Source: Bacteroidales bacterium UBA1182
Lineage (GTDB): Bacteria; Bacteroidota; Bacteroidia; Bacteroidales; Bacteroidaceae
Length of the DNA: 6,787 nucleotides
Reading direction: 5' to 3'
Assembly (NCBI GenBank): GCA_002310015.1
Contig: DBYQ01000026.1
Coordinates: 1 to 6,787 of the forward strand
Position 1 is the first letter of the stretch, and each line of letters begins with the position of its first letter. Below are positions 1 to 6,786 of this stretch, one piece after another. Both the position numbers and the translations under genes were made by a program. The notes under the pieces were generated by a model. It was not told where the DNA came from, searched no databases, and saw nothing but the letters and a program-made list of their open reading frames with translations.

Positions 1-78
1 GTTGCCGAGTACCTCAAGGCTCTGGACAAGGACCTCACAGTAACCGCATTCCGTCGCTTCACTCTGAAGTCAGAATAA
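1..78 (+). CDS. 3' end of an unidentified protein (partial)
   Basis: Frame 1 is open from the window edge to a TAA stop at 76-78 and encodes the last 25 residues of a protein. They begin VAEYLKALDK and end with AFRRFTLKSE. The tail is charged and soluble-looking, has no membrane segment, and its codons resemble those of the neighbouring genes. I do not recognise the family from so short a piece and assign no function. That it is a real gene end is supported by the strong terminator hairpin 31 nt after the stop and by the convergent arrangement with the SUI1-like gene. The repeat that follows starts at the AA of the stop codon. Confidence 0.7.
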   Translation, partial: VAEYLKALDKDLTVTAFRRFTLKSE

Positions 79-106
79 TTGAAAATTGAGAATTGAAAAT
101 TGAAAA
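77..106 (+). repeat. Left arm of 30-bp inverted repeat made of AATTGAA heptads
   Basis: Read on the plus strand this stretch is a tandem array with a period of 7: AATTGAA (77-83), AATTGAG (84-90), AATTGAA (91-97), AATTGAA (98-104), then a decaying fifth unit AATTAGA (105-111). The first 30 nt are the perfect reverse complement of 166-195. The array starts inside the TAA stop of the upstream gene, using its last two bases. The function is unknown. From general memory, similar A/T-rich heptad strings are common at gene ends in Bacteroidales genomes, but I have not verified this here. Confidence 0.9.
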
Positions 107-109
107 TTA

Positions 110-143
110 GAAAAAGGCTTGCGATTTTTCGCAAGCCTTTTTC
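110..143. terminator. Bidirectional intrinsic terminator between convergent genes
   Basis: Positions 110-124 pair perfectly with 129-143, giving a 15-bp stem with a TTTT loop. The core is GGCTTGCG against CGCAAGCC, flanked by A5 on the left and T5 on the right, so either strand gives a GC-rich hairpin followed by a U-tract. It lies between the plus-strand stop at 76-78 and the minus-strand stop at 195-197, so it can end transcription of both genes. Intrinsic termination is inferred from structure only. Confidence 0.9.
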
Positions 144-165
144 ATTTTACGCAGGTGTATGTTAT

Positions 166-195
166 TTTTCAATTTTCAATTCTCAATTTTCAATT
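166..195 (-). repeat. Right arm of 30-bp inverted repeat made of AATTGAA heptads
   Basis: Read on the minus strand from 195 downward, this is AATTGAA, AATTGAG, AATTGAA, AATTGAA, then a decayed unit. The variant unit (ending in G) is second in the order, exactly as in the left arm at 77-106. The array starts at the last base of the TAA stop (195-197) of the SUI1-like gene. The two arms are separated by 59 nt containing the terminator hairpin. The shared unit order suggests copies of one element in opposite orientation rather than independent slippage. Confidence 0.9.
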
Positions 196-539
196 TATTT
201 AGTCTGAGTATAGCCCAGCGAGAGTAGCTTAGCTTTAAGCTTTTCCCGGAAGTCACCCTGTATAATGATTTCCCCCTCCTTAACAGACCCGCCGCAACCG
301 CAGAATGTCTTGAGAGTGCGGGCTAGCGCTTCCATATCGGCCTGTGGGCCTTGGAATCCGCTTATCACGGTTACGGTCTTGCCTCCACGTCCGTTCTTTT
401 CCATGCGTAGGCGCAGTTTCTGTTGCTGGGGCGGGAGCAGATCCTGCTCGGGTTCATCGGTAGTTTCATAGTTGAAATCGGGGTTGGTGGAGTACATTAC
501 TCCAAGCCTGTCTTTCCAGTCGTTTGAACTTTTTCCCAT
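195..539 (-). CDS. yciH: SUI1/YciH family translation initiation factor-like protein
   Basis: This 114-residue cytoplasmic protein carries a C-terminal SUI1 (eIF1-like) domain from about residue 42 to 112. Visible family hallmarks are RGGKTVTVI (51-59), the CGCGGS turn (80-85), GEIIIQGD (89-96) and the closing LGY (108-110). The N-terminal 40 residues are polar and acidic and probably disordered, as in bacterial YciH proteins. Eukaryotic eIF1 and archaeal aIF1 control start-codon fidelity. E. coli YciH discriminates against non-canonical initiation in vitro, but its role in Bacteroidota is unproven. The ATG at 537-539 follows a perfect TAnnTTTG box by 20 nt and has no clear Shine-Dalgarno sequence. 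The gene is transcribed divergently from the FAH-porU-porV-ispF run and appears monocistronic, ending at the shared terminator. Confidence 0.92.
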   Translation of the reverse strand: MGKSSNDWKDRLGVMYSTNPDFNYETTDEPEQDLLPPQQQKLRLRMEKNGRGGKTVTVISGFQGPQADMEALARTLKTFCGCGGSVKEGEIIIQGDFREKLKAKLLSLGYTQTK

Positions 540-559
540 AACTAGTGTGTTGTAATTTT

Positions 560-567
560 CAAAGATA
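560..567 (-). promoter_or_regulatory. Putative Bacteroidota -7 box (TATCTTTG) of the SUI1-like gene
   Basis: On the minus strand 567-560 reads TATCTTTG, an exact match to the Bacteroidota sigma-ABfr -7 consensus TAnnTTTG. It ends 20 nt before the start codon at 539. A TTTG at 587-584 could act as the -33 element, but the 16-nt spacer is shorter than the usual 19 or so. The predicted leader is only about 13 nt. The assignment rests on motif match and position. Confidence 0.55.
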
Positions 568-568
568 C

Positions 569-576
569 TAACTTTG
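569..576 (+). promoter_or_regulatory. Putative Bacteroidota -7 box (TAACTTTG) of the FAH-porU-porV-ispF operon
   Basis: TAACTTTG matches the TAnnTTTG consensus exactly and ends 20 nt before the ATG at 597. The -33 region is weak: TGTG at 546-549 has a proper 19-nt spacer, while GTTG at 549-552 has 16 nt. It is the only good promoter I can see ahead of the four-gene run, since the later gaps are 9 nt, 33 nt and an overlap. It sits one base from the opposing box at 560-567, so polymerase binding in the two directions should be mutually exclusive. Confidence 0.55.
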
Positions 577-596
577 TATCAAACAAACTGAGGTAT

Positions 597-1214
597 ATGA
601 AGATTATATGTGTGGGAATGAACTATTCCAAACACAATAAAGAACTGGGCGAAACGTTATTAAAACCGGAGAGTCCGGTCATTTTCATGAAGCCGGATTC
701 ATCTGTCCTGAGGAACCGGAGACCGTTTTTCCTGCCAGACCATTTGGGTAGGGTTGATTATGAAACGGAGCTTGTGGTGAGGATAAACCGTCTGGGCAAG
801 AGCATCAGTGCAAGGTTTGCTGACCGCTATATTGATGCAGTTACGCTGGGCATTGACTTTACGGCACGCGATATGCAGAATGATTTCCGCAGTAAAGGGA
901 TGCCGTGGGAGTTGTGCAAGGGTTTTGACCAGTCGGCAGTGGTAGGTGATTGGATTCCTAAGGAAAAGATTGGAAATCTGCAGGATGTGCATTTCCGTCT
1001 TGATATTGACGGGAGTACAAAACAGGAGGGCTATACCGCAGACATGATCTTTACTGTAGCGCAGATAATAGAATATGTCAGCGGTTTCTGTACTCTCAAG
1101 ACAGGAGATATAATCTTTACGGGTACACCGGTGGGAGTTGGGCCTGTTAGTGTAGGACAGCATCTGCAAGGTTTTCTGGAAGGAGAGAATGTTTTGGATT
1201 TTCATGTAAGATAG
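597..1214 (+). CDS. Fumarylacetoacetate hydrolase (FAH) family protein
   Basis: This 205-residue cytoplasmic protein has the single-domain FAH fold of small C-C hydrolases, isomerases and decarboxylases (FAHD1/YcgM type). Visible marks are GMNYSKH (7-13), FMKP (30-33), YETEL (55-59) with candidate metal ligands E56 and E58, GIDFTARDMQ (85-94) with the third ligand D87, W104, K108, and GTPVGVG (176-182). All acidic ligands that bind Mg or Mn in the family are present, so it is probably active. The family covers acylpyruvate hydrolysis, oxaloacetate decarboxylation and homoprotocatechuate isomerisation, and the substrate cannot be read from sequence. The ATG at 597 is preceded by a weak CTGAGG. 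It is the first gene of the apparent operon; porU starts 9 nt after its TAG stop and in the same frame. Confidence 0.9.
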   Translation: MKIICVGMNYSKHNKELGETLLKPESPVIFMKPDSSVLRNRRPFFLPDHLGRVDYETELVVRINRLGKSISARFADRYIDAVTLGIDFTARDMQNDFRSKGMPWELCKGFDQSAVVGDWIPKEKIGNLQDVHFRLDIDGSTKQEGYTADMIFTVAQIIEYVSGFCTLKTGDIIFTGTPVGVGPVSVGQHLQGFLEGENVLDFHVR

Positions 1215-1223
1215 ATATCTGTA

Positions 1224-4200
1224 TTGAAAAAGTTACTTGCCATTCTGATTCTTTTTTGTGCGTGCGTATGTGTACGGGCACAGAGAGTAGGTTTTGTTGA
1301 TTCCGGTTTGGATTTGGCTGGCATGGATTCCGTACGTCCGTGGAGCGGATTCGGTGTGCAGTTGGATGGCAACTGGAAGGATTCGGTTTATTCGGCAGAG
1401 ATAGAGTATCCTGAACTAGTAAAGATAACAGAGGAGACACTGGGCAGATGGGGCATTGATCCGGATGATGTTCCTGAGTGGCCCGAATTAGAGTCATCAA
1501 TAGGTATCAGTAGGGGCAATGCCACGTTTGATGCTTTTTTTCTGCCGGTTATAAAAAAGAATGGTTCATATTATGCTATAAGTTCTTTTAAATCAGTGAT
1601 TTCTTCAGAACCTGCATTGTTGGCCAGTCCGTCCCCGGTTTCCAATTCAAGATATACCCGTACTTCAATGCTTTCAAGTGGCAAGTGGGTAAAAATAAGA
1701 GTAAAGGAATCTGGAGTATATAAGATTTCGTCAAGAATGCTTCGTTCAATGGGATTCAATGATCCACAGGCTGTAAGATTGTTTGGATATGGTGGTGCGG
1801 TACTGCCTGAGACTAATCTTCATAATTTGACAGATGACCTTCCGGAACAACCTTTGTGGCTGGTGGGAAATGATTTGCTTTTTTATGCTCAAGGACCAGT
1901 TGGATGGAAACGTACGACAAAAGGGTTTGAACAGAGTGTAAATACATATTCTGATTATGGATACTATTTTCTTACTGACCGTAATGATGGTGATAAGGCG
2001 CAGTTTGGTACTATGAAAACAGATACCGTGCCGGGCACCCTTGTGGACAAGTATCCTGATGTGGCTTTGTATGATCCTGATGAGTTCAGTTGGTATCGGT
2101 CTGGCAGACGTATGTTTGAAGGTTATGACTACTCTACTGGGTCAGGTCGCAGCTATAAGTTCAACATTACTGGAATTGATGGTGACAGTGTGCTTATGAA
2201 TATCGGTTTTTCAACGGTGTCAAGTACAAAATCCCAACTTACTGTTTATGTGAATGGTACTGAAACTGGCGTCATCAACATAGGTGCTTTAGGAAGTCAA
2301 GAGGTAGCTACTGTCAAGGAAAGCTCTCTTTTGAGCCGTGGTGCTTTCAAGGATGAGACTCAGGTAAGGCTGGTTTATAATGCAGGATCAGGCGTAAATG
2401 CCCATCTGGATTATATTCGCCTTAATTTTATCCGAGATTTGGCTCTATATGGTTCCTCTACGGTGTTTCATGCCACAGGAACTGTAAGAAATGTCAGTTT
2501 TAAGATTAAGGATTCTAATGCTGATGTCGTAGTATGGCGTATTGGCTCGGACGGCACTACAGAAGTGATACCTTCTGTGTGGTTGGACGGATATACTGTT
2601 ACTCTTGGTGCTAATTTCAGTTCAAAAGACCTCTTGGTGGCAGTCAATCCCAATGGTGGTTTTCCTGAACCTCAGGTAGTAGGTGAAGTGAAAAACCAGA
2701 ACCTTCATGGCATGGATTCTGTGGATATGGTGATAGTTGTTCCGGCATCAGGCAAACTGATGGCTCAGGCTGAGCGCTTGGCGGCAGCTCACCGTGCCAT
2801 TGACAGCTTAAGGGTTGTTGTAGTCAGGGCTGACATGGTATATAATGAGTTCTCATCCGGAACTCCTGATGCAACTGCTCTGCGACGTTTTATGAAGATG
2901 CTTTATGATCGTGGAGATGAAAATTCCTCACCACGCTATCTGTTGCTTTTTGGTGCAGGTGGATGGGATAACCGCATGCATGTATCAGCTTGGAAGGGAA
3001 ACAACCCGGATGATTATCTTCTCTGTTATGAGTCTTACAACTCAACAAGCCATACTGATTCATACGTCATGGAAGACTATTTTGGCCTGCTTGACGATAC
3101 GGAAGGTGAGAAACTTTTTACTGAGAAGGTTGATATAGGAGTAGGACGTTTGCCAGTAATTACATCATCAGAGGCTTCTGCCAGTGTGGATAAGATAATT
3201 GACTATATGCTAGGAAAGAATGCTGGTGCATGGTGTAACAAGATTATGGTTCTAGGGGATGACGGAGACAACAATACTCATATGATTGATGCTGATGATA
3301 TAGCCGGAATGTATGAAAGTCTTTATCCTGCGGTTAATGTCCGTAAAGTTTATTGGGATTCTTACAAAATGGATATTACTGCATCATATAATGGTTATCC
3401 TTCAATTCGTAGATATTTGTTGGAACAGTTTGATGACGGTGCATTGATAGTTAATTATTCAGGACACGGCAGTACTGATGTGTTGTCACATGAATTGGTT
3501 CTGAATAAAACAGATATGAGCGATTTGAAATCTCCCAGGGTTCCATTTTGGATTACTGCCTCATGTGATATTGCACCTTTTGATTCTCCCTTGGAGAGCA
3601 TGGGAATGAATCTTATTTGCAACCGTATTGGTGGGGCTATAGGCTTGCTATCTACTACCCGTACTGTCTATGCTAATCTGAATAAGACAATTAATCGCAG
3701 TTTTACAAGGTATGTATTGGCTGTTGATGAGACAGGCCGGCGTTATGCTTTAGGGGATGCCCTGCGGCTTGCCAAGAATGAGTTGGTGACATCTGGCGTA
3801 GGTGAGACAGATTTGACTGTAAACAAAATACACTATGTCTTGCTTGGTGATCCGGCTTTACGCTTGGCATTGCCGGAACTTACTGCTGTTGTGGATTCTT
3901 TTGGTGGAGTCTCATCAACAGTTGTCGGGCAGGCCAGTGCAGGTTCTGTGATAACTGTCAGCGGACATATTGAGCGTGGCGGAGTAAAGGTTTCTGACTT
4001 TAACGGTGAGTTATCAAGCATTGTGTTTGATAATGAACGTACTATTACATGCTTTAATAATCTTAAGACAGCAGATGAGCCTTTCACTTTCAAATACAGA
4101 GACCGTATCCTGCATTCCGGTACTGATTCAGTAAGAAATGGGGAGTTTAGCTTTACATTCCCAGTACCGTTAGATATAAACTACTCCAATGAAAAGGGTG

Positions 4201-4958
4201 GCATTTCTCTCTATGCCAAAAGCATGAACAGGGCGGAATCTGCCAATGGATTCTATGATAACTTTATTGTTGGTGGTACATCTCCCGGACTTGTTGTAGA
4301 TAATGATGGACCGGATGTATTGAAATTATATCTGAACACACCATCATTCCAGTATGGTGAAAACATAAATGCAACACCCTATTTTGTGGCAGAGTTGCGT
4401 GACAGTTCAGGCCTTAATACATCAGGAAATGGGCTTGGACACGATATTCTGCTAATAATTGACAATAATCCCGAGTGGACTTGGGTACTTAATAGTTATT
4501 TCCGCCAGAATGAAGGTGATTATACTAGTGGAACTGTGAAATTCAATATACCTGAATTGCCGGAGGGTAAGCATACACTTATGTTTAGGGCTTGGGATAT
4601 GATGAACAATTCTACTACAGTATATTTGGGATTCAAGGTGGTGAGAGATATTGAGCCTCAATTCTCTGTTGATGTTACAGAAAGTCCTGCACGTGAAAAT
4701 ACTACGTTTGTAATAAAACATGATCGTCCGGGGCAGGATACAAAGGTTACAATACAAGTTTTCAGTTCAGACGGTACTCCGCAGTGGATTACTTCTACTA
4801 CAGATTCTTCTACTTCAGGTGTCATTATGGTACAGTGGAATTTGCACGGTATTTCGGGTCATCGTATGCAACCTGGTCTATATTTTGTAAAGACCTCAGT
4901 AGAGTCTGGTGGCAGTTCCGGGCAGGCTTCGTGCAAACTGGTTATTATGGGTCAATAA
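1224..4958 (+). CDS. porU: Type IX secretion system sortase PorU (C25 gingipain-like cysteine peptidase)
   Basis: PorU is the surface sortase of the T9SS: it cleaves the C-terminal sorting domain of cargo and joins the mature protein to the surface anchor (A-LPS in P. gingivalis). The 1244-residue product has a signal peptide (KKLLAILILF core, probable cleavage after VRA at 17-19), a long beta-rich N-terminal region to about 495, and a peptidase C25 domain at about 497-880. That domain shows RYLLLFG (571-577), LGDDGD (677-682), the catalytic His in SGHG (H748) and the catalytic Cys in TASCD (C781). The His-Cys spacing of 33 equals that of gingipain RgpB. Beta-sandwich segments follow, and a sorting-domain-like tail with PGLYFVK (1217-1223) closes the protein, as known for PorU. 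It is somewhat longer than the P. gingivalis protein (about 1158). The start is TTG: the preceding in-frame stop is at 1212-1214 and the first in-frame ATG (1323) would remove the signal peptide. Confidence 0.95.
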   Translation: MKKLLAILILFCACVCVRAQRVGFVDSGLDLAGMDSVRPWSGFGVQLDGNWKDSVYSAEIEYPELVKITEETLGRWGIDPDDVPEWPELESSIGISRGNATFDAFFLPVIKKNGSYYAISSFKSVISSEPALLASPSPVSNSRYTRTSMLSSGKWVKIRVKESGVYKISSRMLRSMGFNDPQAVRLFGYGGAVLPETNLHNLTDDLPEQPLWLVGNDLLFYAQGPVGWKRTTKGFEQSVNTYSDYGYYFLTDRNDGDKAQFGTMKTDTVPGTLVDKYPDVALYDPDEFSWYRSGRRMFEGYDYSTGSGRSYKFNITGIDGDSVLMNIGFSTVSSTKSQLTVYVNGTETGVINIGALGSQEVATVKESSLLSRGAFKDETQVRLVYNAGSGVNAHLDYIRLNFIRDLALYGSSTVFHATGTVRNVSFKIKDSNADVVVWRIGSDGTTEVIPSVWLDGYTVTLGANFSSKDLLVAVNPNGGFPEPQVVGEVKNQNLHGMDSVDMVIVVPASGKLMAQAERLAAAHRAIDSLRVVVVRADMVYNEFSSGTPDATALRRFMKMLYDRGDENSSPRYLLLFGAGGWDNRMHVSAWKGNNPDDYLLCYESYNSTSHTDSYVMEDYFGLLDDTEGEKLFTEKVDIGVGRLPVITSSEASASVDKIIDYMLGKNAGAWCNKIMVLGDDGDNNTHMIDADDIAGMYESLYPAVNVRKVYWDSYKMDITASYNGYPSIRRYLLEQFDDGALIVNYSGHGSTDVLSHELVLNKTDMSDLKSPRVPFWITASCDIAPFDSPLESMGMNLICNRIGGAIGLLSTTRTVYANLNKTINRSFTRYVLAVDETGRRYALGDALRLAKNELVTSGVGETDLTVNKIHYVLLGDPALRLALPELTAVVDSFGGVSSTVVGQASAGSVITVSGHIERGGVKVSDFNGELSSIVFDNERTITCFNNLKTADEPFTFKYRDRILHSGTDSVRNGEFSFTFPVPLDINYSNEKGGISLYAKSMNRAESANGFYDNFIVGGTSPGLVVDNDGPDVLKLYLNTPSFQYGENINATPYFVAELRDSSGLNTSGNGLGHDILLIIDNNPEWTWVLNSYFRQNEGDYTSGTVKFNIPELPEGKHTLMFRAWDMMNNSTTVYLGFKVVRDIEPQFSVDVTESPARENTTFVIKHDRPGQDTKVTIQVFSSDGTPQWITSTTDSSTSGVIMVQWNLHGISGHRMQPGLYFVKTSVESGGSSGQASCKLVIMGQ

Positions 4959-4991
4959 TACAATAAATGCCTTGATTTTGAGTTAAATAGT

Positions 4992-6239
4992 ATGATGAAT
5001 AAAAGAAAGATAACTAGAGTTATGCTTATGGCAGGAATTTTGTTATCCTCCATGACAGCATATGCCCAGAATGATGCCAAGAACATATTCAATCCGGTTT
5101 ATACAGGTGTGACATCACTATCTATCGCTCCGGATTCAAGAGCCGGTTCAATGGGTGATGTAGGTTGTGCTACGGACCCATATATGGATAACAACAGTCA
5201 GTATTGGAATCCTTCTAAATACCCATTTACAAAAAGCCAGGCCGGTGTTTCGCTTTGTTATACCCCTTGGTTGCGCAAGTTGGTGAGTGATATAGACCTT
5301 GCAAACCTGACAGGATTCTATAAGTTGGATGAGAACTCTGCGTTGAGTGCATCACTTACCTATTTTTCACTTGGCGATGTATATGTAATTGACGGTAATA
5401 CCGGAATGTCAAACAACGTCATTATACATCCGTATGAGATGGCTATTGATTTTGACTATTCACGCAAGTTGTCTGAGAACTTCTCTGCAGCTGTAGGCAT
5501 GCGTTTCATTTACTCAGACCTTCAATATAACTATACTGATGACGTTTTCCCCGGTAAGGCATTTTCAGCTGATATCTCCATGTTCTATCAGAACTACATC
5601 GGAATAGGCAGGAGAGACTGCCTGCTTGGATTGGGATTGAATGCATCAAACATCGGTAGTAAAATTTCCTATGACGGCGGTCAGACCAATGAGTTCATAC
5701 CTACCAATCTCAGATTGGGCGTATCACTCACTGTGCCTATTGATGAGTACAACTCATTCTCAATATCTGCCGATGCCAACAAGCTGATGGTTCCTACAAA
5801 ACCTACATATAGCCAGTTCATGAATGAAACATATCCGGAGATTTCTTCTGATGATAATGACTATATGAGTTATATCTCTGAGTATAATCAGTGGACCGCA
5901 TCAACAGGATACAATGAATTGTCACCTATAGCAGGTATATTCAAGTCTTTCTCTGATGCTCCCGGCGGCTTTGAGGAGGAGATGCGTGAGATATACTGGG
6001 GCGTAGGTGCCGAGTACAATTACAATGACCAGTTTTTCCTGCGTGGTGGTTACCATTATGAGAATGAGTACAAGGGTAACCGCAAGTACTTTACGGTTGG
6101 CGCCGGTTTCAAGATGAATGTTTTCTCTCTTGATGCAGCATATCTTATATCGACAGCCCAGAGTAACCCTCTTGACCAGACTCTGCGCTTTACCCTGTCA
6201 TTTGATATGGACGGTATCAAACAGATATTCGGAAGATGA
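4992..6239 (+). CDS. porV: Type IX secretion system outer membrane protein PorV (LptO)
   Basis: PorV is a FadL-like outer-membrane beta-barrel that takes cargo from the SprA/Sov translocon and delivers it to the PorU attachment complex. The 415-residue product has a signal peptide with probable cleavage at AYA (23-25) before QNDA. The mature N-terminus contains TGVTSLSIAPDSRAGSMGD and a QYWNPSKYPF segment, both typical of PorV. Amphipathic strands rich in aromatic residues follow, ending with LRFTLSFD near the C-terminus. An acidic, tyrosine-rich stretch around 275-310 is probably an extracellular loop; with it the protein is slightly longer than P. gingivalis PorV (about 391). The start is a double ATG (4992 or 4995), 33 nt after the porU stop, with no convincing promoter between. 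The stop overlaps the ispF start. Adjacency to porU fits their physical partnership. Confidence 0.95.
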   Translation: MMNKRKITRVMLMAGILLSSMTAYAQNDAKNIFNPVYTGVTSLSIAPDSRAGSMGDVGCATDPYMDNNSQYWNPSKYPFTKSQAGVSLCYTPWLRKLVSDIDLANLTGFYKLDENSALSASLTYFSLGDVYVIDGNTGMSNNVIIHPYEMAIDFDYSRKLSENFSAAVGMRFIYSDLQYNYTDDVFPGKAFSADISMFYQNYIGIGRRDCLLGLGLNASNIGSKISYDGGQTNEFIPTNLRLGVSLTVPIDEYNSFSISADANKLMVPTKPTYSQFMNETYPEISSDDNDYMSYISEYNQWTASTGYNELSPIAGIFKSFSDAPGGFEEEMREIYWGVGAEYNYNDQFFLRGGYHYENEYKGNRKYFTVGAGFKMNVFSLDAAYLISTAQSNPLDQTLRFTLSFDMDGIKQIFGR

Positions 6240-6718
6240 CAAACATTCGCGTAGGATACGGATTTGATGTACACCGCCTTGTTGAGGGACGTGAACTTTG
6301 GATTGGCGGAATAAAAATAGACCACACTCTTGGTCTGCTGGGGCACTCTGATGCCGATGTGCTTATCCACGCCATTTGCGATGCGCTGCTTGGCGCTGCT
6401 ACTTTGCGTGACATAGGTTACAACTTTCCGGATACAGACATGCAGTACAAGGATATTGACAGCAAGATACTGCTTAAGCGTACTGTTGACCTGCTTGCCT
6501 CAAAAGGGTGGCAAGTGGTGAATATCGATGCAACTGTCTGTGCAGAGAGGCCAAAGCTGAACCCGCATATCCCTGAGATGCAGCGTGTCATGGCTCAAGT
6601 TATGGGCGTTGACCCTGATCAGGTCTCGATAAAGGCTACAACGACAGAGAAACTGGGGTTTACCGGTCGCGAGGAAGGCATCTCCGCCCACGCCGTCGCT
6701 CTCATTGAAAGGGCGTAA
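6236..6718 (+). CDS. ispF: 2-C-methyl-D-erythritol 2,4-cyclodiphosphate synthase
   Basis: IspF converts CDP-methylerythritol 2-phosphate to methylerythritol 2,4-cyclodiphosphate, releasing CMP, in the MEP pathway to isoprenoids. It is a cytoplasmic homotrimer. The 160-residue product is full length (E. coli 159). Metal ligands D11 and H13 lie in GFDVHRL and H45 in LIHAICDALLGA, after GHSDAD (36-41). D59 in RDIG, FPDTD (64-68) and the nucleotide-binding ATTTEKLGFTGR with T136 and E138 are also intact. All match E. coli positions with an offset of 3. The ATG overlaps the porV stop as ATGA, so translation is probably coupled. It ends with tandem in-frame stops TAA TAG (6716-6721). The enzyme has no known mechanistic role in secretion. 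Confidence 0.97.
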   Translation: MTNIRVGYGFDVHRLVEGRELWIGGIKIDHTLGLLGHSDADVLIHAICDALLGAATLRDIGYNFPDTDMQYKDIDSKILLKRTVDLLASKGWQVVNIDATVCAERPKLNPHIPEMQRVMAQVMGVDPDQVSIKATTTEKLGFTGREEGISAHAVALIERA

Positions 6719-6729
6719 TAGGGAAGGTT

Positions 6730-6786
6730 CTATCTGTGCCCTTCTTCCAAGAGAACTTTTGAGGTATCAGTATCTGAAACTACGCG
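6730..6786 (-). CDS. Possible 3' end of a convergent minus-strand gene (partial, tentative)
   Basis: On the minus strand one frame is open from the window edge (6786) to a TAG at 6730-6732, encoding 18 residues that end SKVLLEEGHR. The composition is protein-like, and a convergent gene would explain why the run stops after ispF. Eighteen open codons can easily arise by chance, however. The plus strand also has an open frame here without an ATG, and no terminator hairpin lies in the 11 nt between the two stops. I recognise no family. Confidence 0.25.
   Translation of the reverse strand, partial: RVVSDTDTSKVLLEEGHR

Noticed and set aside
77..195. CRISPR array or insertion-sequence remnant suggested by repeated units between genes
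   Set aside because: The units are 7-nt A/T-rich heptads with no spacers, no transposase gene is nearby, and no target-site duplication can be identified, so neither reading is supported.
265..471. 68-codon plus-strand open frame opposite the SUI1-like gene
   Set aside because: It is rich in Ser, Pro, Arg and Cys, as expected of an antisense reading, and the minus-strand gene has unambiguous SUI1 motifs.
699..1205. Long minus-strand open frame opposite the FAH-family gene
   Set aside because: It is fully antisense to a gene with clear family motifs and shows no recognisable domain, so it is a shadow frame. The same holds for the other antisense frames over porU, porV and ispF.
2905..3138. 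77-codon plus-strand open frame inside porU
   Set aside because: It lies within the C25 domain in another frame, has protein-unlike composition and no initiation signal, so it is a shadow of porU.
4973..4980. TGATTTTG, a near match to the -7 box, just before porV
   Set aside because: The second base deviates from the consensus, no TTTG lies at the proper upstream distance, and the predicted transcript start would be only a few nt before the ATG.
6722..6756. Possible interleaved stems GGAAG/CTTCC and GTTCT/AGAAC after ispF
   Set aside because: Each stem is only 5 bp, the two interleave so cannot form a simple hairpin, and there is no U-tract. It is not a credible terminator and could occur by chance.
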